Positions 17,161 through 25,976 of a stretch of DNA of 64,000 bases are shown in pieces. The notes under the pieces were generated by a model. The model did not search any database. It worked only from the letters and a program-made list of their open reading frames with translations, and was not told the origin of the DNA. The position numbers and the translations under genes were made by a program. The stretch lies in NCBI RefSeq assembly GCF_900100195.1, contig NZ_FNES01000001.1:1-64000 (forward strand), in the 5' to 3' direction. Within the stretch, counting starts at the first letter, position 1. Every line of letters begins with the position of its first letter. This DNA is from Billgrantia gudaonensis (GTDB lineage Bacteria; Pseudomonadota; Gammaproteobacteria; Pseudomonadales; Halomonadaceae).

Positions 17161-17198
17161 TTAGAGGCATTTCTCCATCGTCCATCAGGAGTTCTCCC

Positions 17199-18278
17199 AT
17201 GCCCACCATGATGAAGGCCGCCATCTTCGTCGAGCCCGGGCGCATCGAGATCGACGACAAGCCGCTGCCCGACATCGGCCCCAACGATGCGCTGATCCGC
17301 GTGACCACCACCACCATCTGCGGTACCGACGTGCACATCCTCAAGGGCGAATACCCGGTGGAAAGGGGACTCACCGTCGGCCACGAGCCAGTGGGCGTCA
17401 TCGAGAAGCTCGGCGCCAACGTGCAGGGCTACGCCGAAGGGCAGCGGGTGATCGCCGGGGCGATCTGCCCGAGCTTCACCTCCTACGCCTGCCAGGACGG
17501 CTGCAGCGCTCAGGACGGCGGCCACCATGGCCACGGCTACAAGCCCATGGGCGGCTGGCGCTTCGGCAACACCATCGACGGGGCCCAGGCCGAATACCTG
17601 CGCGTGCCGGATGCCCAGGCCAATCTCTCGCCGGTCCCCGATGCCCTCACTGACGAGCAGGTGCTGATGTGCCCGGACATCATGTCCACCGGTTTCGCCG
17701 GCGCCGAATCGGCCAACATCAAGATCGGCGATACGGTGGCCGTCTTCGCCCAGGGCCCCATCGGCCTGTGCGCCACTGCCGGTGCCCGGCTGCGCGGGGC
17801 AGGCCTGATCATCGCCGTGGATGGCGTCGACGAGCGCCTGGAAATGGCCCGCAAGATGGGGGCCGACATCGTGATCGACTTCCGCCAGGTGGACGTGGTC
17901 TCCGAGATCCTCAAGATCACCGGCGGGCGCGGCGTCGATGCCTCCATCGAGGCGTTGGGCCTGCAGAGCACCTTCGAGAACGCCCTGCGGGTGCTCAAGC
18001 CCGGCGGCACCCTGTCTAGCCTCGGCGTCTACTCGGAGAACCTGACCATCCCGCTGGATGCCTTCAGCGCCGGTCTGGGCGACAACCGCATCGTCACTTC
18101 GCTGTGCCCCGGCGGCAAGGAACGCATGCGCCGGCTGATGCAGATCATCGATAGCGGTCGCCTCGACCTCGGCCCCATGGTCACCCATCGCTACCCGCTG
18201 GATCGGATCGTCGAGGCCTACGACCTCTTCTCCCACCAGCGCGACGGCGTGCTCAAGGTCGCGCTCGAGGTGTCGTGA
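17199..18278 (+). CDS. Zinc-dependent (secondary-type) alcohol dehydrogenase
   Basis: The 359-residue MDR-superfamily protein has the catalytic zinc ligands Cys41 (ICGTDVH) and His62-Glu63 (GHEP), and Asp in the PDIMSTGFAGAE stretch. The Rossmann motif is the GPIGLCATAGARLRGAG region. The four-cysteine structural zinc lobe is not intact, as in secondary alcohol dehydrogenases of the Thermoanaerobacter/Clostridium type. An oxygen-responsive promoter just upstream suggests a role in redox balance under low oxygen. The exact alcohol or aldehyde is not determined by the sequence. Confidence 0.85.
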   Translation: MPTMMKAAIFVEPGRIEIDDKPLPDIGPNDALIRVTTTTICGTDVHILKGEYPVERGLTVGHEPVGVIEKLGANVQGYAEGQRVIAGAICPSFTSYACQDGCSAQDGGHHGHGYKPMGGWRFGNTIDGAQAEYLRVPDAQANLSPVPDALTDEQVLMCPDIMSTGFAGAESANIKIGDTVAVFAQGPIGLCATAGARLRGAGLIIAVDGVDERLEMARKMGADIVIDFRQVDVVSEILKITGGRGVDASIEALGLQSTFENALRVLKPGGTLSSLGVYSENLTIPLDAFSAGLGDNRIVTSLCPGGKERMRRLMQIIDSGRLDLGPMVTHRYPLDRIVEAYDLFSHQRDGVLKVALEVS

Positions 18279-18289
18279 CGCCAAGCGGA

Positions 18290-18325
18290 CAACGCAGCGG
18301 GCGGCGCCCGTCGCCCGTTGCGTTG
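18290..18325. terminator. Bidirectional hairpin between convergent genes
   Basis: Arms 18290-18303 and 18312-18325 pair at 13 of 14 positions around an eight-base loop. It lies between the alcohol dehydrogenase and the convergent SCO gene. No strong T-run follows on either side. Confidence 0.5.
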
Positions 18326-18367
18326 GCGTTGCGCATCGGTCGATCAGCGGCCAGCGACAGGGGGTAT

Positions 18368-18946
18368 CTAGGCCCCGTCGGCCAGTCTTTCGAGGTCAGC
18401 CACGACCGCTTCCATCGGGTCGCTGTCGCGTATCAGCACGCGGGCCTCCCCGCGTTCATCGAAGCCGAATACGGCGCTGGAGTGCGACACTGCGTAGTTG
18501 CCGTCGTCGTCGGCTTCGCCATACCCGTAGGTGACGCGATACCGACGCGTCAGTGCATCGAGTGCCGCCCGATTCCCCGTGAGGCCGATGAACCTGGCGC
18601 CAAAGGATTCGGTGTAGGCGCGTAGCGTCTCGGGGTCATCGCGGCGTGGGTCTACCGAGACGAACAGCACCTGGATGTCGTCGCGCGCCGACTCATCCAG
18701 GCGACCGATGGCGGCTTCGAGGCGGCCGAGGGTGGCCGGGCAGACGTCAGGGCAGTGGGTGAAGCCGAAGAACAGCAGGGTGCTCTTGCCGAGGTATTGG
18801 TCGGCCTCCACGTCGTGCCCGTTCTCGTCGACCAGTTCGAATTCCAGAGGAGGCATCAGACCGGAGATGTCCTTGGTCTGCCAGGCCGGCTCACCACAGC
18901 CTGCCAGCCAGAGCGAGGCGACTGCCGTCACGATCCATCGGTGCAT
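18368..18946 (-). CDS. SCO1/SenC family copper-binding lipoprotein
   Basis: The 192-residue protein has a lipoprotein signal ending in LAGC (Cys17) and a thioredoxin-like domain with the copper ligands Cys65 and Cys69 (CPDVC) and His155 (SHSSAVF). SCO proteins help load the CuA centre of cytochrome c oxidase. I chose the ATG at 18946, preceded by AGGAGAATC; the longer upstream frame overlaps the preceding gene and lacks a signal. The upstream ctaG-like gene on the same strand fits a role in oxidase assembly. Confidence 0.9.
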   Translation of the reverse strand: MHRWIVTAVASLWLAGCGEPAWQTKDISGLMPPLEFELVDENGHDVEADQYLGKSTLLFFGFTHCPDVCPATLGRLEAAIGRLDESARDDIQVLFVSVDPRRDDPETLRAYTESFGARFIGLTGNRAALDALTRRYRVTYGYGEADDDGNYAVSHSSAVFGFDERGEARVLIRDSDPMEAVVADLERLADGA

Positions 18947-19055
18947 CCTGATTCTCCTGCTGTCTCGGGGGGAGCGGCGCGCAAGGCGGCGCTCGATGGC
19001 TGCCTGCGGGCAAGGGGCCGGGTCGCCTCGACTCCGTCGCCGATGGCGATGCGAA

Positions 19056-20036
19056 CTAGCGGGTGACGTGAGAGGCATGCGCGGCATCCTCATGACGGGC
19101 CTGACGGAAAAGAAAACCGAGAACGATCAAGATTCCAATGACACTCATCATCGAGGCCGGAATCCAGGTCACCAGGCCGCCGATGCGCTGATCGTCCAGA
19201 GCGGCCAGTGGCCAGGCGCGGCCGCAAACCTCGTAGACATCGAAGATCACGTCCTGGCTAAATGTGATATAGGCACCCAAGAGGATCTGCGGCGGAATGA
19301 CCGCCAGCAGGAGGACGATCCTCTTGCCATAGCCCAGGCCACCCCGTTGCGGTGTGCGACGATCGAAGACCAGCCACCAGAAGAGCAGACCATCCAGCGC
19401 CATGCTCCAGTTCATCACCTGGTAGAGGTCCGCACTGAGCATGGCGTCGAAGTGGATCTCGGGCACCAGCCAGAAATAGATCAGCCCAACGAACAGCACC
19501 GGGGCGACGAAAGGGTGCTGAAGCAACCGATAGACGGGGCGTGACAAGGCGATTGCAGATTCCTTGCCCGGCATGTGTCGGATGTGTGCCGGCAAGCCGT
19601 CGGCAAGCACTGGCAGTGGGGCGGCCAGGGCGATCAGGAAAGGGGCGGCGTGATGCAGTACCAGATGCTGGGCGCGATGGGCAAAGAACATGTACTGGGA
19701 GAGATAGTCGTAATGCGTTTGGGTGACGGCATAGATCGCCACGACGCCCAGCAGATAGGCTACCGTTCGGCCCGTTCCTGTCGACACGTTGCCAAGCCGG
19801 CGGCGCCGCAGGCCTCGCAGATAGAGTGCAATGGCGAGCAGACAGGCCAAGGACCAGGTCGGTGAGAATTCCCATGGCAGCAGATAGCCAAGAGCAATGT
19901 CGAAGTGGATAGCCCCCCCTGGGAATCGGCATGCCTGCGATGATTCTAAAAAATGGCGCGCCAGGTGGCAAAGCGCTTCCGACGATGCTGCGGTGCCTAG
20001 ATCATCCGATACCCGCGCGCCATGGCGCGTAGCCAT
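19056..20036 (-). CDS. Cytochrome c oxidase assembly factor, CtaG (caa3) family
   Basis: The membrane protein has about seven hydrophobic helices and the family stretch FAHRAQHLVLHHAAPFLIAL, with histidines that could bind copper. It matches the Caa3_CtaG family. It lies upstream of the SCO gene on the same strand. The 326-residue length counts from the ATG at 20036, but the first 45 residues look uncharacteristic and the ribosome-binding site abuts that ATG. The true start may be a non-ATG codon further in; no oxidase subunit gene is in the window. Confidence 0.8.
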   Translation of the reverse strand: MATRHGARVSDDLGTAASSEALCHLARHFLESSQACRFPGGAIHFDIALGYLLPWEFSPTWSLACLLAIALYLRGLRRRRLGNVSTGTGRTVAYLLGVVAIYAVTQTHYDYLSQYMFFAHRAQHLVLHHAAPFLIALAAPLPVLADGLPAHIRHMPGKESAIALSRPVYRLLQHPFVAPVLFVGLIYFWLVPEIHFDAMLSADLYQVMNWSMALDGLLFWWLVFDRRTPQRGGLGYGKRIVLLLAVIPPQILLGAYITFSQDVIFDVYEVCGRAWPLAALDDQRIGGLVTWIPASMMSVIGILIVLGFLFRQARHEDAAHASHVTR

Positions 20037-20217
20037 TCCTCTCAGGAGTTGAACCGATGGATGTTGTGGAGCAAGTTAGGGCCACGCCATCTTTCGAGTC
20101 CACAGTATCTCACCCGGCCCACCGTCAAGCAGGGTCGAGCAGAGGTTGGGCTGCTCGCGGGCTTCGAGTCCGACGGTCGGTGATGGGTAACGTCCTTTTC
20201 ATCCGTAGGAGCTTTTC

Positions 20218-20961
20218 ATGTCTAGCCAGCAGCGTCTTGGCATCCTGTTGCCCGATGACGGACCGGCCGATTACGAATGGCACGCTCTCGAATGCAGTGC
20301 CGCCGTTCAGGCCGGCGATCTGCCCGCCATCGTCGTGGGCAGAGTGGCAAGCGATGGCCACCATGAGCATGGCGCGCTGACGGCCCTAGGGGCACCCGAG
20401 CGGCTGGCGCCGGTGGGACAGCGGCTGGTCGAGCGAGCCGGTTGCGGGGCCGTAGTGTGGGCCTGCACCAGCGCCAGCTTCATCGGCGGGCTGGAGTGGG
20501 CGCTGGCCCAGTCGCGGGAGCTGGAGCGCCGCCTCGGGGTGCCGGTAACCAGCACTGCCTTGGCGTTTCGCGATGCGCTGGGGGCACTGGAAGTGCGTTC
20601 CGTCGATCTGCTCGGAGCCTATCCGCCCGCCGTTACCCAGGCCCTGGCGAACTTTCTGGCCGAGAGCGGCGTGACGGTCGAGCGCACCAAGGCACTGGAT
20701 TGCCGCTACGCTGCGGATTCTCATCGCATGGACATCATGGCCGAAGTGCGCGCTTTTTGTGATGCGCATCCCGGCACGCAGCGCCCGTTGCTGGTGCCGG
20801 ATACGGCAATCGATTCATTGACGCTGGTCGAGGCAATGAATCGTGAGACGGGCCGGGTCGTGCTGACCGCCAACCAGGTGACGTTGTGGGCGGGATTGAA
20901 CCTGCTGAAGTGGTCCGTGCGTCCGGCGTGTTACCTCAGTACTCTGGAAAAGGCGGTCTGA
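20218..20961 (+). CDS. Maleate isomerase / arylmalonate decarboxylase-type protein (Asp/Glu racemase superfamily)
   Basis: The 247-residue protein fits the maleate cis-trans isomerase family by length and by the ACTSAS motif with Cys83, the first catalytic cysteine. At the place of the second cysteine the sequence reads VPDTAIDSL, with Asp195 where the family normally has Cys. A two-cysteine isomerase or racemase mechanism is therefore doubtful. One-cysteine members such as arylmalonate decarboxylase catalyse decarboxylation, but they keep the other cysteine. TAGGAGC precedes the ATG. Confidence 0.72.
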   Translation: MSSQQRLGILLPDDGPADYEWHALECSAAVQAGDLPAIVVGRVASDGHHEHGALTALGAPERLAPVGQRLVERAGCGAVVWACTSASFIGGLEWALAQSRELERRLGVPVTSTALAFRDALGALEVRSVDLLGAYPPAVTQALANFLAESGVTVERTKALDCRYAADSHRMDIMAEVRAFCDAHPGTQRPLLVPDTAIDSLTLVEAMNRETGRVVLTANQVTLWAGLNLLKWSVRPACYLSTLEKAV

Positions 20962-21013
20962 GTGTGTCTGTCTGGTACACTCGCCATTATCAGTAGCAAC
21001 CATTGGAGTGCAG

Positions 21014-21352
21014 ATGGCATCGGAATTGAACGAATTCGAAGAGAACATGCAGCGCGAGATCGATGCGTTTCTCAAGCCCGACAAGCGCAAGCCACGTCAG
21101 CCGGGCCGCGGTGCGGCAGCGCCCGGTCGTCCGGCCAAGAGCACTGCCGAGCCGGCGGAATCCGCCGAGACGATGAAGACCGGCCACCGGGTCAAGCTGG
21201 CGGTTCGCAAGCGCCAGCTCGACGTGGATACCGTCTTCGAGCATCGCTCGACCAGCATCTCCAAACTCGAGGCCCAGTTGGAAGCCGAAAAGGCTGCCAA
21301 GCGGGCGGGCTATCCCATCATCGGTTATCTTGTCGACATTCAGCGGCTGTAA
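21014..21352 (+). CDS. Uncharacterised small basic protein
   Basis: The 112-residue protein is rich in Lys, Arg, Ala and Glu. Residues 1-20 are acidic and helical, residues 21-50 form a proline/alanine/glycine linker, and the C-terminal half is charged, ending in a short hydrophobic segment (YPIIGYLVDIQRL). GGAG lies five bases before the ATG. I do not recognise a family. It has no signal peptide. It lies between two racemase-superfamily genes, 52 bases after the first and 55 before the second. Confidence 0.65.
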   Translation: MASELNEFEENMQREIDAFLKPDKRKPRQPGRGAAAPGRPAKSTAEPAESAETMKTGHRVKLAVRKRQLDVDTVFEHRSTSISKLEAQLEAEKAAKRAGYPIIGYLVDIQRL

Positions 21353-21407
21353 GTGCCGCAGCCTTCATCGCCTTCAACACGATTGGCTTTCGTCCGGGAA
21401 ACACATC

Positions 21408-22103
21408 ATGAAAACCATCGGACTACTCGGTGGCATGAGCTGGGAGTCCACGCAGAGCTACTATCGTGCCCTCAACGAGGGCGTGAAAGCGGCACTGGGC
21501 GGGCTGCATTCGGCGAAGATCGCCATGGTCAGCGTCGATTTCGCCGAAATCGAGACACTGCAGCATCAGGGGCGCTGGGAAGAAACCGGGGCGATGCTGA
21601 GCCGTGCCGCGCAGCAGGTCGAGCGAGCTGGGGCGGATTTCCTGGTGATCGCCACCAACACCATGCACAAGGTGGCGCCGCAGATCGAAGCGGCCATCGA
21701 CATCCCGTTGCTGCACATCGCCGATGCCACCGCCCAGCGTCTGGCCGCAGATGGCTTGCGCCGCGTGGGGCTGCTGGGCACGCGTTTCACCATGGAGCAG
21801 CCGTTCTACAGGGAGCGATTGGTCGAGCGCTTCGGCATCGAGGTGCTGGTGCCGGACGAGTCCCAGCGCGAGACGGTGCATCGCGTCATCTACGAGGAGC
21901 TCTGTCAGGGCCGCATCGAGCCGGCATCGCAGGCAGAGTATCTGGGCGTCATCGACGGGCTGCACGAGCGCGGGGCCGAGGCGGTGATCCTCGGCTGTAC
22001 CGAGATCGCCTTGCTGGTGCAGCAGGACGACACTGCAGTGCCGCTCTATGATACCGCAGCGCTGCATGCGGCCCGGGCCGTCGAGTGCGCCCTGGAAGCG
22101 TGA
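21408..22103 (+). CDS. YgeA-type amino acid racemase family protein with one catalytic cysteine replaced
   Basis: The 231-residue protein starts KTIGLLGGMSWEST and continues LHIADATAQ, LLGTRFTMEQPFY and ILGCTEIALLV. All of these match the YgeA broad-specificity amino acid racemase branch. The second catalytic cysteine is present in GCTE. At the first site the sequence reads VIATNTMHKV, where YgeA has Cys before TNTMHK; the codon is GCC (Ala82). It may therefore be racemase-inactive or catalyse a one-cysteine reaction. Confidence 0.82.
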   Translation: MKTIGLLGGMSWESTQSYYRALNEGVKAALGGLHSAKIAMVSVDFAEIETLQHQGRWEETGAMLSRAAQQVERAGADFLVIATNTMHKVAPQIEAAIDIPLLHIADATAQRLAADGLRRVGLLGTRFTMEQPFYRERLVERFGIEVLVPDESQRETVHRVIYEELCQGRIEPASQAEYLGVIDGLHERGAEAVILGCTEIALLVQQDDTAVPLYDTAALHAARAVECALEA

Positions 22104-22145
22104 AGACCCGTCTTCCGCCACGATGTCAGTGACAGGGAGTCCACC

Positions 22146-22988
22146 ATGCGCATCTCCGAACTCAACATCTATCCGGTCAAGTCGCTGCGCGGCATTGCCC
22201 TGGAGCAGGCCGAACTCGGCGTGCGCGGCCTGGCCTTCGACCGTCACTGGATGATAGTGGACGACGTCGGGCGCTTCGTGACCCAGCGCCAACTTCCCGC
22301 CATGGCGCAAGTGAGCGTTCATTTGACGGCCGAGCGTCTGGAGTTGCACCACACCGATGCAGCGACGCTGCGCATCGAGCTGGCGCGCGACGACCAGCCA
22401 TCGTTGACGGCCTATGTCTGGGAGGATCGCTGCCGGGCGCTGGATGAGGGCGCCGAGGCGGCACGCTGGCTCACCGACGTGCTGGGCGGCGTCAAGGGCA
22501 GCGGTCTGCGCCTGGTGCGCTTCCCCCTGGAGGAACAGCGTGCCGTGGACGCCCGCTATCAGCGCGGGGAGGGGGCGCATACTGCCTTCGCCGACGGCTT
22601 CCCGTTCCTGATCACCAACGACGCCTCGTTGGCAGCCGTCAACGCCACCCTGGCGCAGAAGGGGCTCGACCCGGTACCCATGAGCCGCTTTCGTCCCAAT
22701 GTCGTGGTCGCCGAGGCCGAGGCGTTCGCCGAGAACGGCTGGGATGCGCTGCATGGAGCCGGTGGGCGCTTTCGCCTGGGGCTGCGCAAGGCGTGTCAGC
22801 GCTGCAAGATCACCACCGTCGACCAGCTCAGCGGTGAGATCCGCGTGCCCGGCGAGCCCTTGCGCACCCTGGTGGAAATGAGCGCTCACTTCGGCAAGCC
22901 GGGCGGGTACTTCGGCCAGAATGCCACGCTGCTGGCAGGCGCAGGAGAGACCTTGCGCGTTGGCGAGTCTCTCACCGCATCCGATTGA
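22146..22988 (+). CDS. MOSC domain protein, YcbX/mARC-like
   Basis: The 280-residue protein has an N-terminal MOSC beta-barrel domain (LNIYPVKSLRG, GLAFDRHWM) and a C-terminal MOSC domain with the conserved RPN (residue about 183) and the cysteine motif KACQRCKITTVDQ. One of these cysteines would bind the molybdenum cofactor. YcbX reduces N-hydroxylated compounds. Unlike E. coli YcbX it has no C-terminal 2Fe-2S ferredoxin domain, so it would need a separate electron donor. Confidence 0.88.
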   Translation: MRISELNIYPVKSLRGIALEQAELGVRGLAFDRHWMIVDDVGRFVTQRQLPAMAQVSVHLTAERLELHHTDAATLRIELARDDQPSLTAYVWEDRCRALDEGAEAARWLTDVLGGVKGSGLRLVRFPLEEQRAVDARYQRGEGAHTAFADGFPFLITNDASLAAVNATLAQKGLDPVPMSRFRPNVVVAEAEAFAENGWDALHGAGGRFRLGLRKACQRCKITTVDQLSGEIRVPGEPLRTLVEMSAHFGKPGGYFGQNATLLAGAGETLRVGESLTASD

Positions 22989-22991
22989 GCC

Positions 22992-23957
22992 ATGCGCGAG
23001 GCGTTCGAGCGCTACCAGGTCGTCGTCTATCTCGTCGCCATCGTTGTCGGCCTGGTGGTGGGCGCTCGCTCACCGGCGACGGCCGATCTCCTGGGGGCTC
23101 TCATCTGGCCGCTGCTGGGTGTGCTGCTCTATGCCACTTTCACTCAGGTGCCGCTGATTCGGCTGCGCTATGGGTTGGCGAACGCTCGCTTTCTTGCGCC
23201 AGCCGTACTGGGCAACTTCGCGGCAATTCCGCTCATCGTCTGGGGCCTGGTGCAGTGGTTGCCCGATGAGCCGGGGCTGCGTCTCGGGGTGATGCTGGTA
23301 CTGCTGCTGCCCTGCACCGATTGGTTTCTCTCCTTCACTCACCTGGGCGGCGGCGACACTTCCACGGCCATCGCCTTCACGCCGCTGAGCCTGTTGCTGC
23401 AGCTCGCTCTGCTACCGCTCTACCTGTGGCTATTCCTGGGGCAAGCCACCCTGGCGGGAGTGGCCCAGCGGGAACTGCTGCTGGCCTTCGGCGGCTTGAT
23501 CGTGGTGCCGCTGCTGTTGGCCTTCGCCACCGAACGCTGGGCGAAGGACGTTGTGTCTCGCCAGCGGTGCGTCGAGGCGCTGGGCTGGTTGCCGGTACCG
23601 CTGCTGGCCCTGGTGCTTTGCGCGGTGGCCGCGGGACAGCTCGAGACGCTGTCGACGGCGCCCGGCATCCTGTTGCGCCTGCTGCCGCTCTATGCGGCGT
23701 TTCTGGCACTAGCGGCGGGCCTGGCCTGGCTGATGAGCCGCGCCTTCGATCTGCCGGTGGCCCAAGGGCGGGTGCTGGCCTTCAGCTTCGGATCGCGCAA
23801 TTCCTTCGTGGTACTGCCGCTGGCCCTGGCGCTGCCGGCCGGCTTCGACATTGCCGTGGTAGTGGTGGTCTTCCAGTCGCTGGTGGAACTCGTCGGCATG
23901 CTGGTTTTCCTGCACGTAGTGCCGCGCTGGCTGTTTCCCGGATCGACGTCAACATGA
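22992..23957 (+). CDS. ACR3/bile acid:sodium symporter (BASS) family transporter
   Basis: The 321-residue protein has about ten membrane helices. Its LLPCTDWFLSFTHLGGGD stretch near residue 105-120 matches the position of the conserved Cys of ACR3 arsenite exporters, and GSRNSFVVLPLALALP corresponds to the second-half signature. The start lies three bases after the MOSC stop, so the two genes are co-transcribed. No arsR, arsC or arsH gene is nearby, so arsenite as substrate is unproven. Confidence 0.78.
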   Translation: MREAFERYQVVVYLVAIVVGLVVGARSPATADLLGALIWPLLGVLLYATFTQVPLIRLRYGLANARFLAPAVLGNFAAIPLIVWGLVQWLPDEPGLRLGVMLVLLLPCTDWFLSFTHLGGGDTSTAIAFTPLSLLLQLALLPLYLWLFLGQATLAGVAQRELLLAFGGLIVVPLLLAFATERWAKDVVSRQRCVEALGWLPVPLLALVLCAVAAGQLETLSTAPGILLRLLPLYAAFLALAAGLAWLMSRAFDLPVAQGRVLAFSFGSRNSFVVLPLALALPAGFDIAVVVVVFQSLVELVGMLVFLHVVPRWLFPGSTST

Positions 23958-24045
23958 TGCGCTGCAATATCGACTAGGCTGACCAATAGTCGACTGCCGT
24001 CGGCTTCGCGCTGGCCGGCAGCATCCGCAATGGGAGCACCGCATC

Positions 24046-25851
24046 ATGACCGAACATGACCGTCTTGCCAGCGACGCCGTTCCGCCCACCCCCTGTGCGC
24101 CCTTCCCCAGCGAGGAGGCGCGCCCCAGCCCGGGCTTCTATCCCTCCCACGCGCTGGATCGTGCCTTCAAGGCCAATCTGGCCCGGCTGACGGCGGGCAT
24201 TTCGCCAGCCGGGCTGGCCAGCGTCTACTTCGAGTGGCTGGCGCATCTGGCGCTGTCGCCGGGCAAGCAGGTGGAGCTGGGAGAGAAGGCCCTGCGCAAG
24301 TCGCTGCGCCTGAGCCAGTACGCCCAACGGCTGGCGCGCGATCCCGCGGCTCCACCGTGCATCGACCCCATGGCCCACGATCGACGTTTTGCCGGTGAGG
24401 CCTGGCAACAGTGGCCCTACAACGTCATCCACCAGTCCTTTCTACTGACCCAGCAGTGGTGGCACAACGCCACCACCGAGGTGGAGGGACTGCCTCCCCA
24501 GCGCGAACGGGTGGTCAACTTCGTGACCCGCCAACTGCTCGATCGCTGCTCGCCCTCCAACGTGCCCTGGCTCAACCCTGAGGTCGTCGCGGCCACGCTG
24601 CGCACCGGCGGCAGGAACCTGGTGGACGGCTGGCAGAATTTCGTCGTGGATTGGGAGCGGGCGGTGTCGGGCAAACCGCCGGTGGGAGTCGAACGCTTCC
24701 GGGTCGGCGAGAACCTGGCAGTGACTCCGGGCAAGGTCGTCTATCGCAACCGGCTGATCGAGTTGATCCAGTATGCGCCCACGACCGAGCGGGTCCATGC
24801 CGAGCCGATGTTGATCGTGCCCGCCTGGATCATGAAGTACTACGTGCTCGATCTGGCGCTGGGCAAGTCGCTGGTGGAGTACCTGGTCGCCCAGGGCCAT
24901 ACGGTGTTCATGATCTCGTGGCGCAACCCGGGTTCCGATGAGCGCGACCTGAGCATGGAGGACTACCGGCGCCTGGGTCCCATGGCGGCGCTGGACGCGG
25001 TCACGGAGATCACGGGTCAGCCGCGAGTGCACGGCGTGGGCTACTGCCTGGGTGGCACGCTGCTCAGCATTGCGGCGGCCGGCATGGCCCGCGACGGCGA
25101 CGAGCGACTGGCTTCGCTCACCACCCTGGCCACCCAGGTGGATTTCACCGAGGCCGGCGAGCTGATGCTGTTCATCGGCGAGAGCGAGGTCGCCTACCTG
25201 GAGAACATGATGTGGGACCAGGGCTATCTGGACGGCTACCAGATGGCCGGCGCCTTTCAGATCCTGCGTTCCAACGACCTGATCTGGTCGCGACTGGTGC
25301 ACGACTACCTGCTCGGCGAGCGCCAGCCCATGAACGAACTCATGGCCTGGAACGCCGACATCACGCGCATGCCCTATCGCATGCATTCCGAGTACCTGCG
25401 CCGCCTCTTCCTCGACAACGACCTCGCCAGCGGCCGCTACCAGGTGAGCCATCGCCCGGTGGCGATCCAGAACGTTCGCGTGCCGATCCTGGCCGTGGCC
25501 ACCACCGAAGACCACGTGGCACCTTGGCAGTCGGTCTACAAGATCCATCTGCTGACCGATACCGACGAGGTGACCTTCCTGCTCACCAACGGCGGCCACA
25601 ATGCCGGCATCGTCAGCGAGCCGGGGCACCCGCGACGGCGCTTCCAGATGCGTACCCAGCGCCATGGAGAGCCCTACGTGGATCCGCTGAGCTGGCAGGA
25701 GACCACACCGGAGCAACAGGGCTCCTGGTGGCCGGCTTGGCAACAGTGGCTGGTGGCGCACTCCAGCGGCACGCTGGCGCCCCCGGGCCTGGGCAGCCAG
25801 CGTCACCCTCCGCTCGACGAGGCTCCTGGCCGCTACGTGCGACAGCCCTGA
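24046..25851 (+). CDS. phaC: Second polyhydroxyalkanoate synthase
   Basis: The 601-residue protein is a second PhaC with intact catalytic residues Cys334 (GYCLGG), Asp489 (TEDHVAPW) and His518 (GGHNAGIV). It aligns with the PhaC at 8080-9921 over PAWIMKYYVLDL and HTVFMISWRNPGSDERDL. The N-terminal 60 residues differ completely. No phasin, thiolase or reductase gene is adjacent. It may differ in substrate range or timing from the first enzyme. Confidence 0.94.
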   Translation: MTEHDRLASDAVPPTPCAPFPSEEARPSPGFYPSHALDRAFKANLARLTAGISPAGLASVYFEWLAHLALSPGKQVELGEKALRKSLRLSQYAQRLARDPAAPPCIDPMAHDRRFAGEAWQQWPYNVIHQSFLLTQQWWHNATTEVEGLPPQRERVVNFVTRQLLDRCSPSNVPWLNPEVVAATLRTGGRNLVDGWQNFVVDWERAVSGKPPVGVERFRVGENLAVTPGKVVYRNRLIELIQYAPTTERVHAEPMLIVPAWIMKYYVLDLALGKSLVEYLVAQGHTVFMISWRNPGSDERDLSMEDYRRLGPMAALDAVTEITGQPRVHGVGYCLGGTLLSIAAAGMARDGDERLASLTTLATQVDFTEAGELMLFIGESEVAYLENMMWDQGYLDGYQMAGAFQILRSNDLIWSRLVHDYLLGERQPMNELMAWNADITRMPYRMHSEYLRRLFLDNDLASGRYQVSHRPVAIQNVRVPILAVATTEDHVAPWQSVYKIHLLTDTDEVTFLLTNGGHNAGIVSEPGHPRRRFQMRTQRHGEPYVDPLSWQETTPEQQGSWWPAWQQWLVAHSSGTLAPPGLGSQRHPPLDEAPGRYVRQP

Positions 25852-25976
25852 GACCGGGCCTGGGCGGTGGTTTTGGCCTCCCCCGATAGCTATTCTTCGT
25901 TGGACACTGCGCCGGCGGCGCCCGATGCTGACGCAGTGCCGCGGCCCAGGGTCGGGTCGTCACATGAAAGGAAGGA

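Noticed and set aside
22992..23957. Firm call of an arsenite exporter
   Set aside because: No arsenic genes are nearby and the BASS/ACR3 group transports several substrates, so I left the substrate open.
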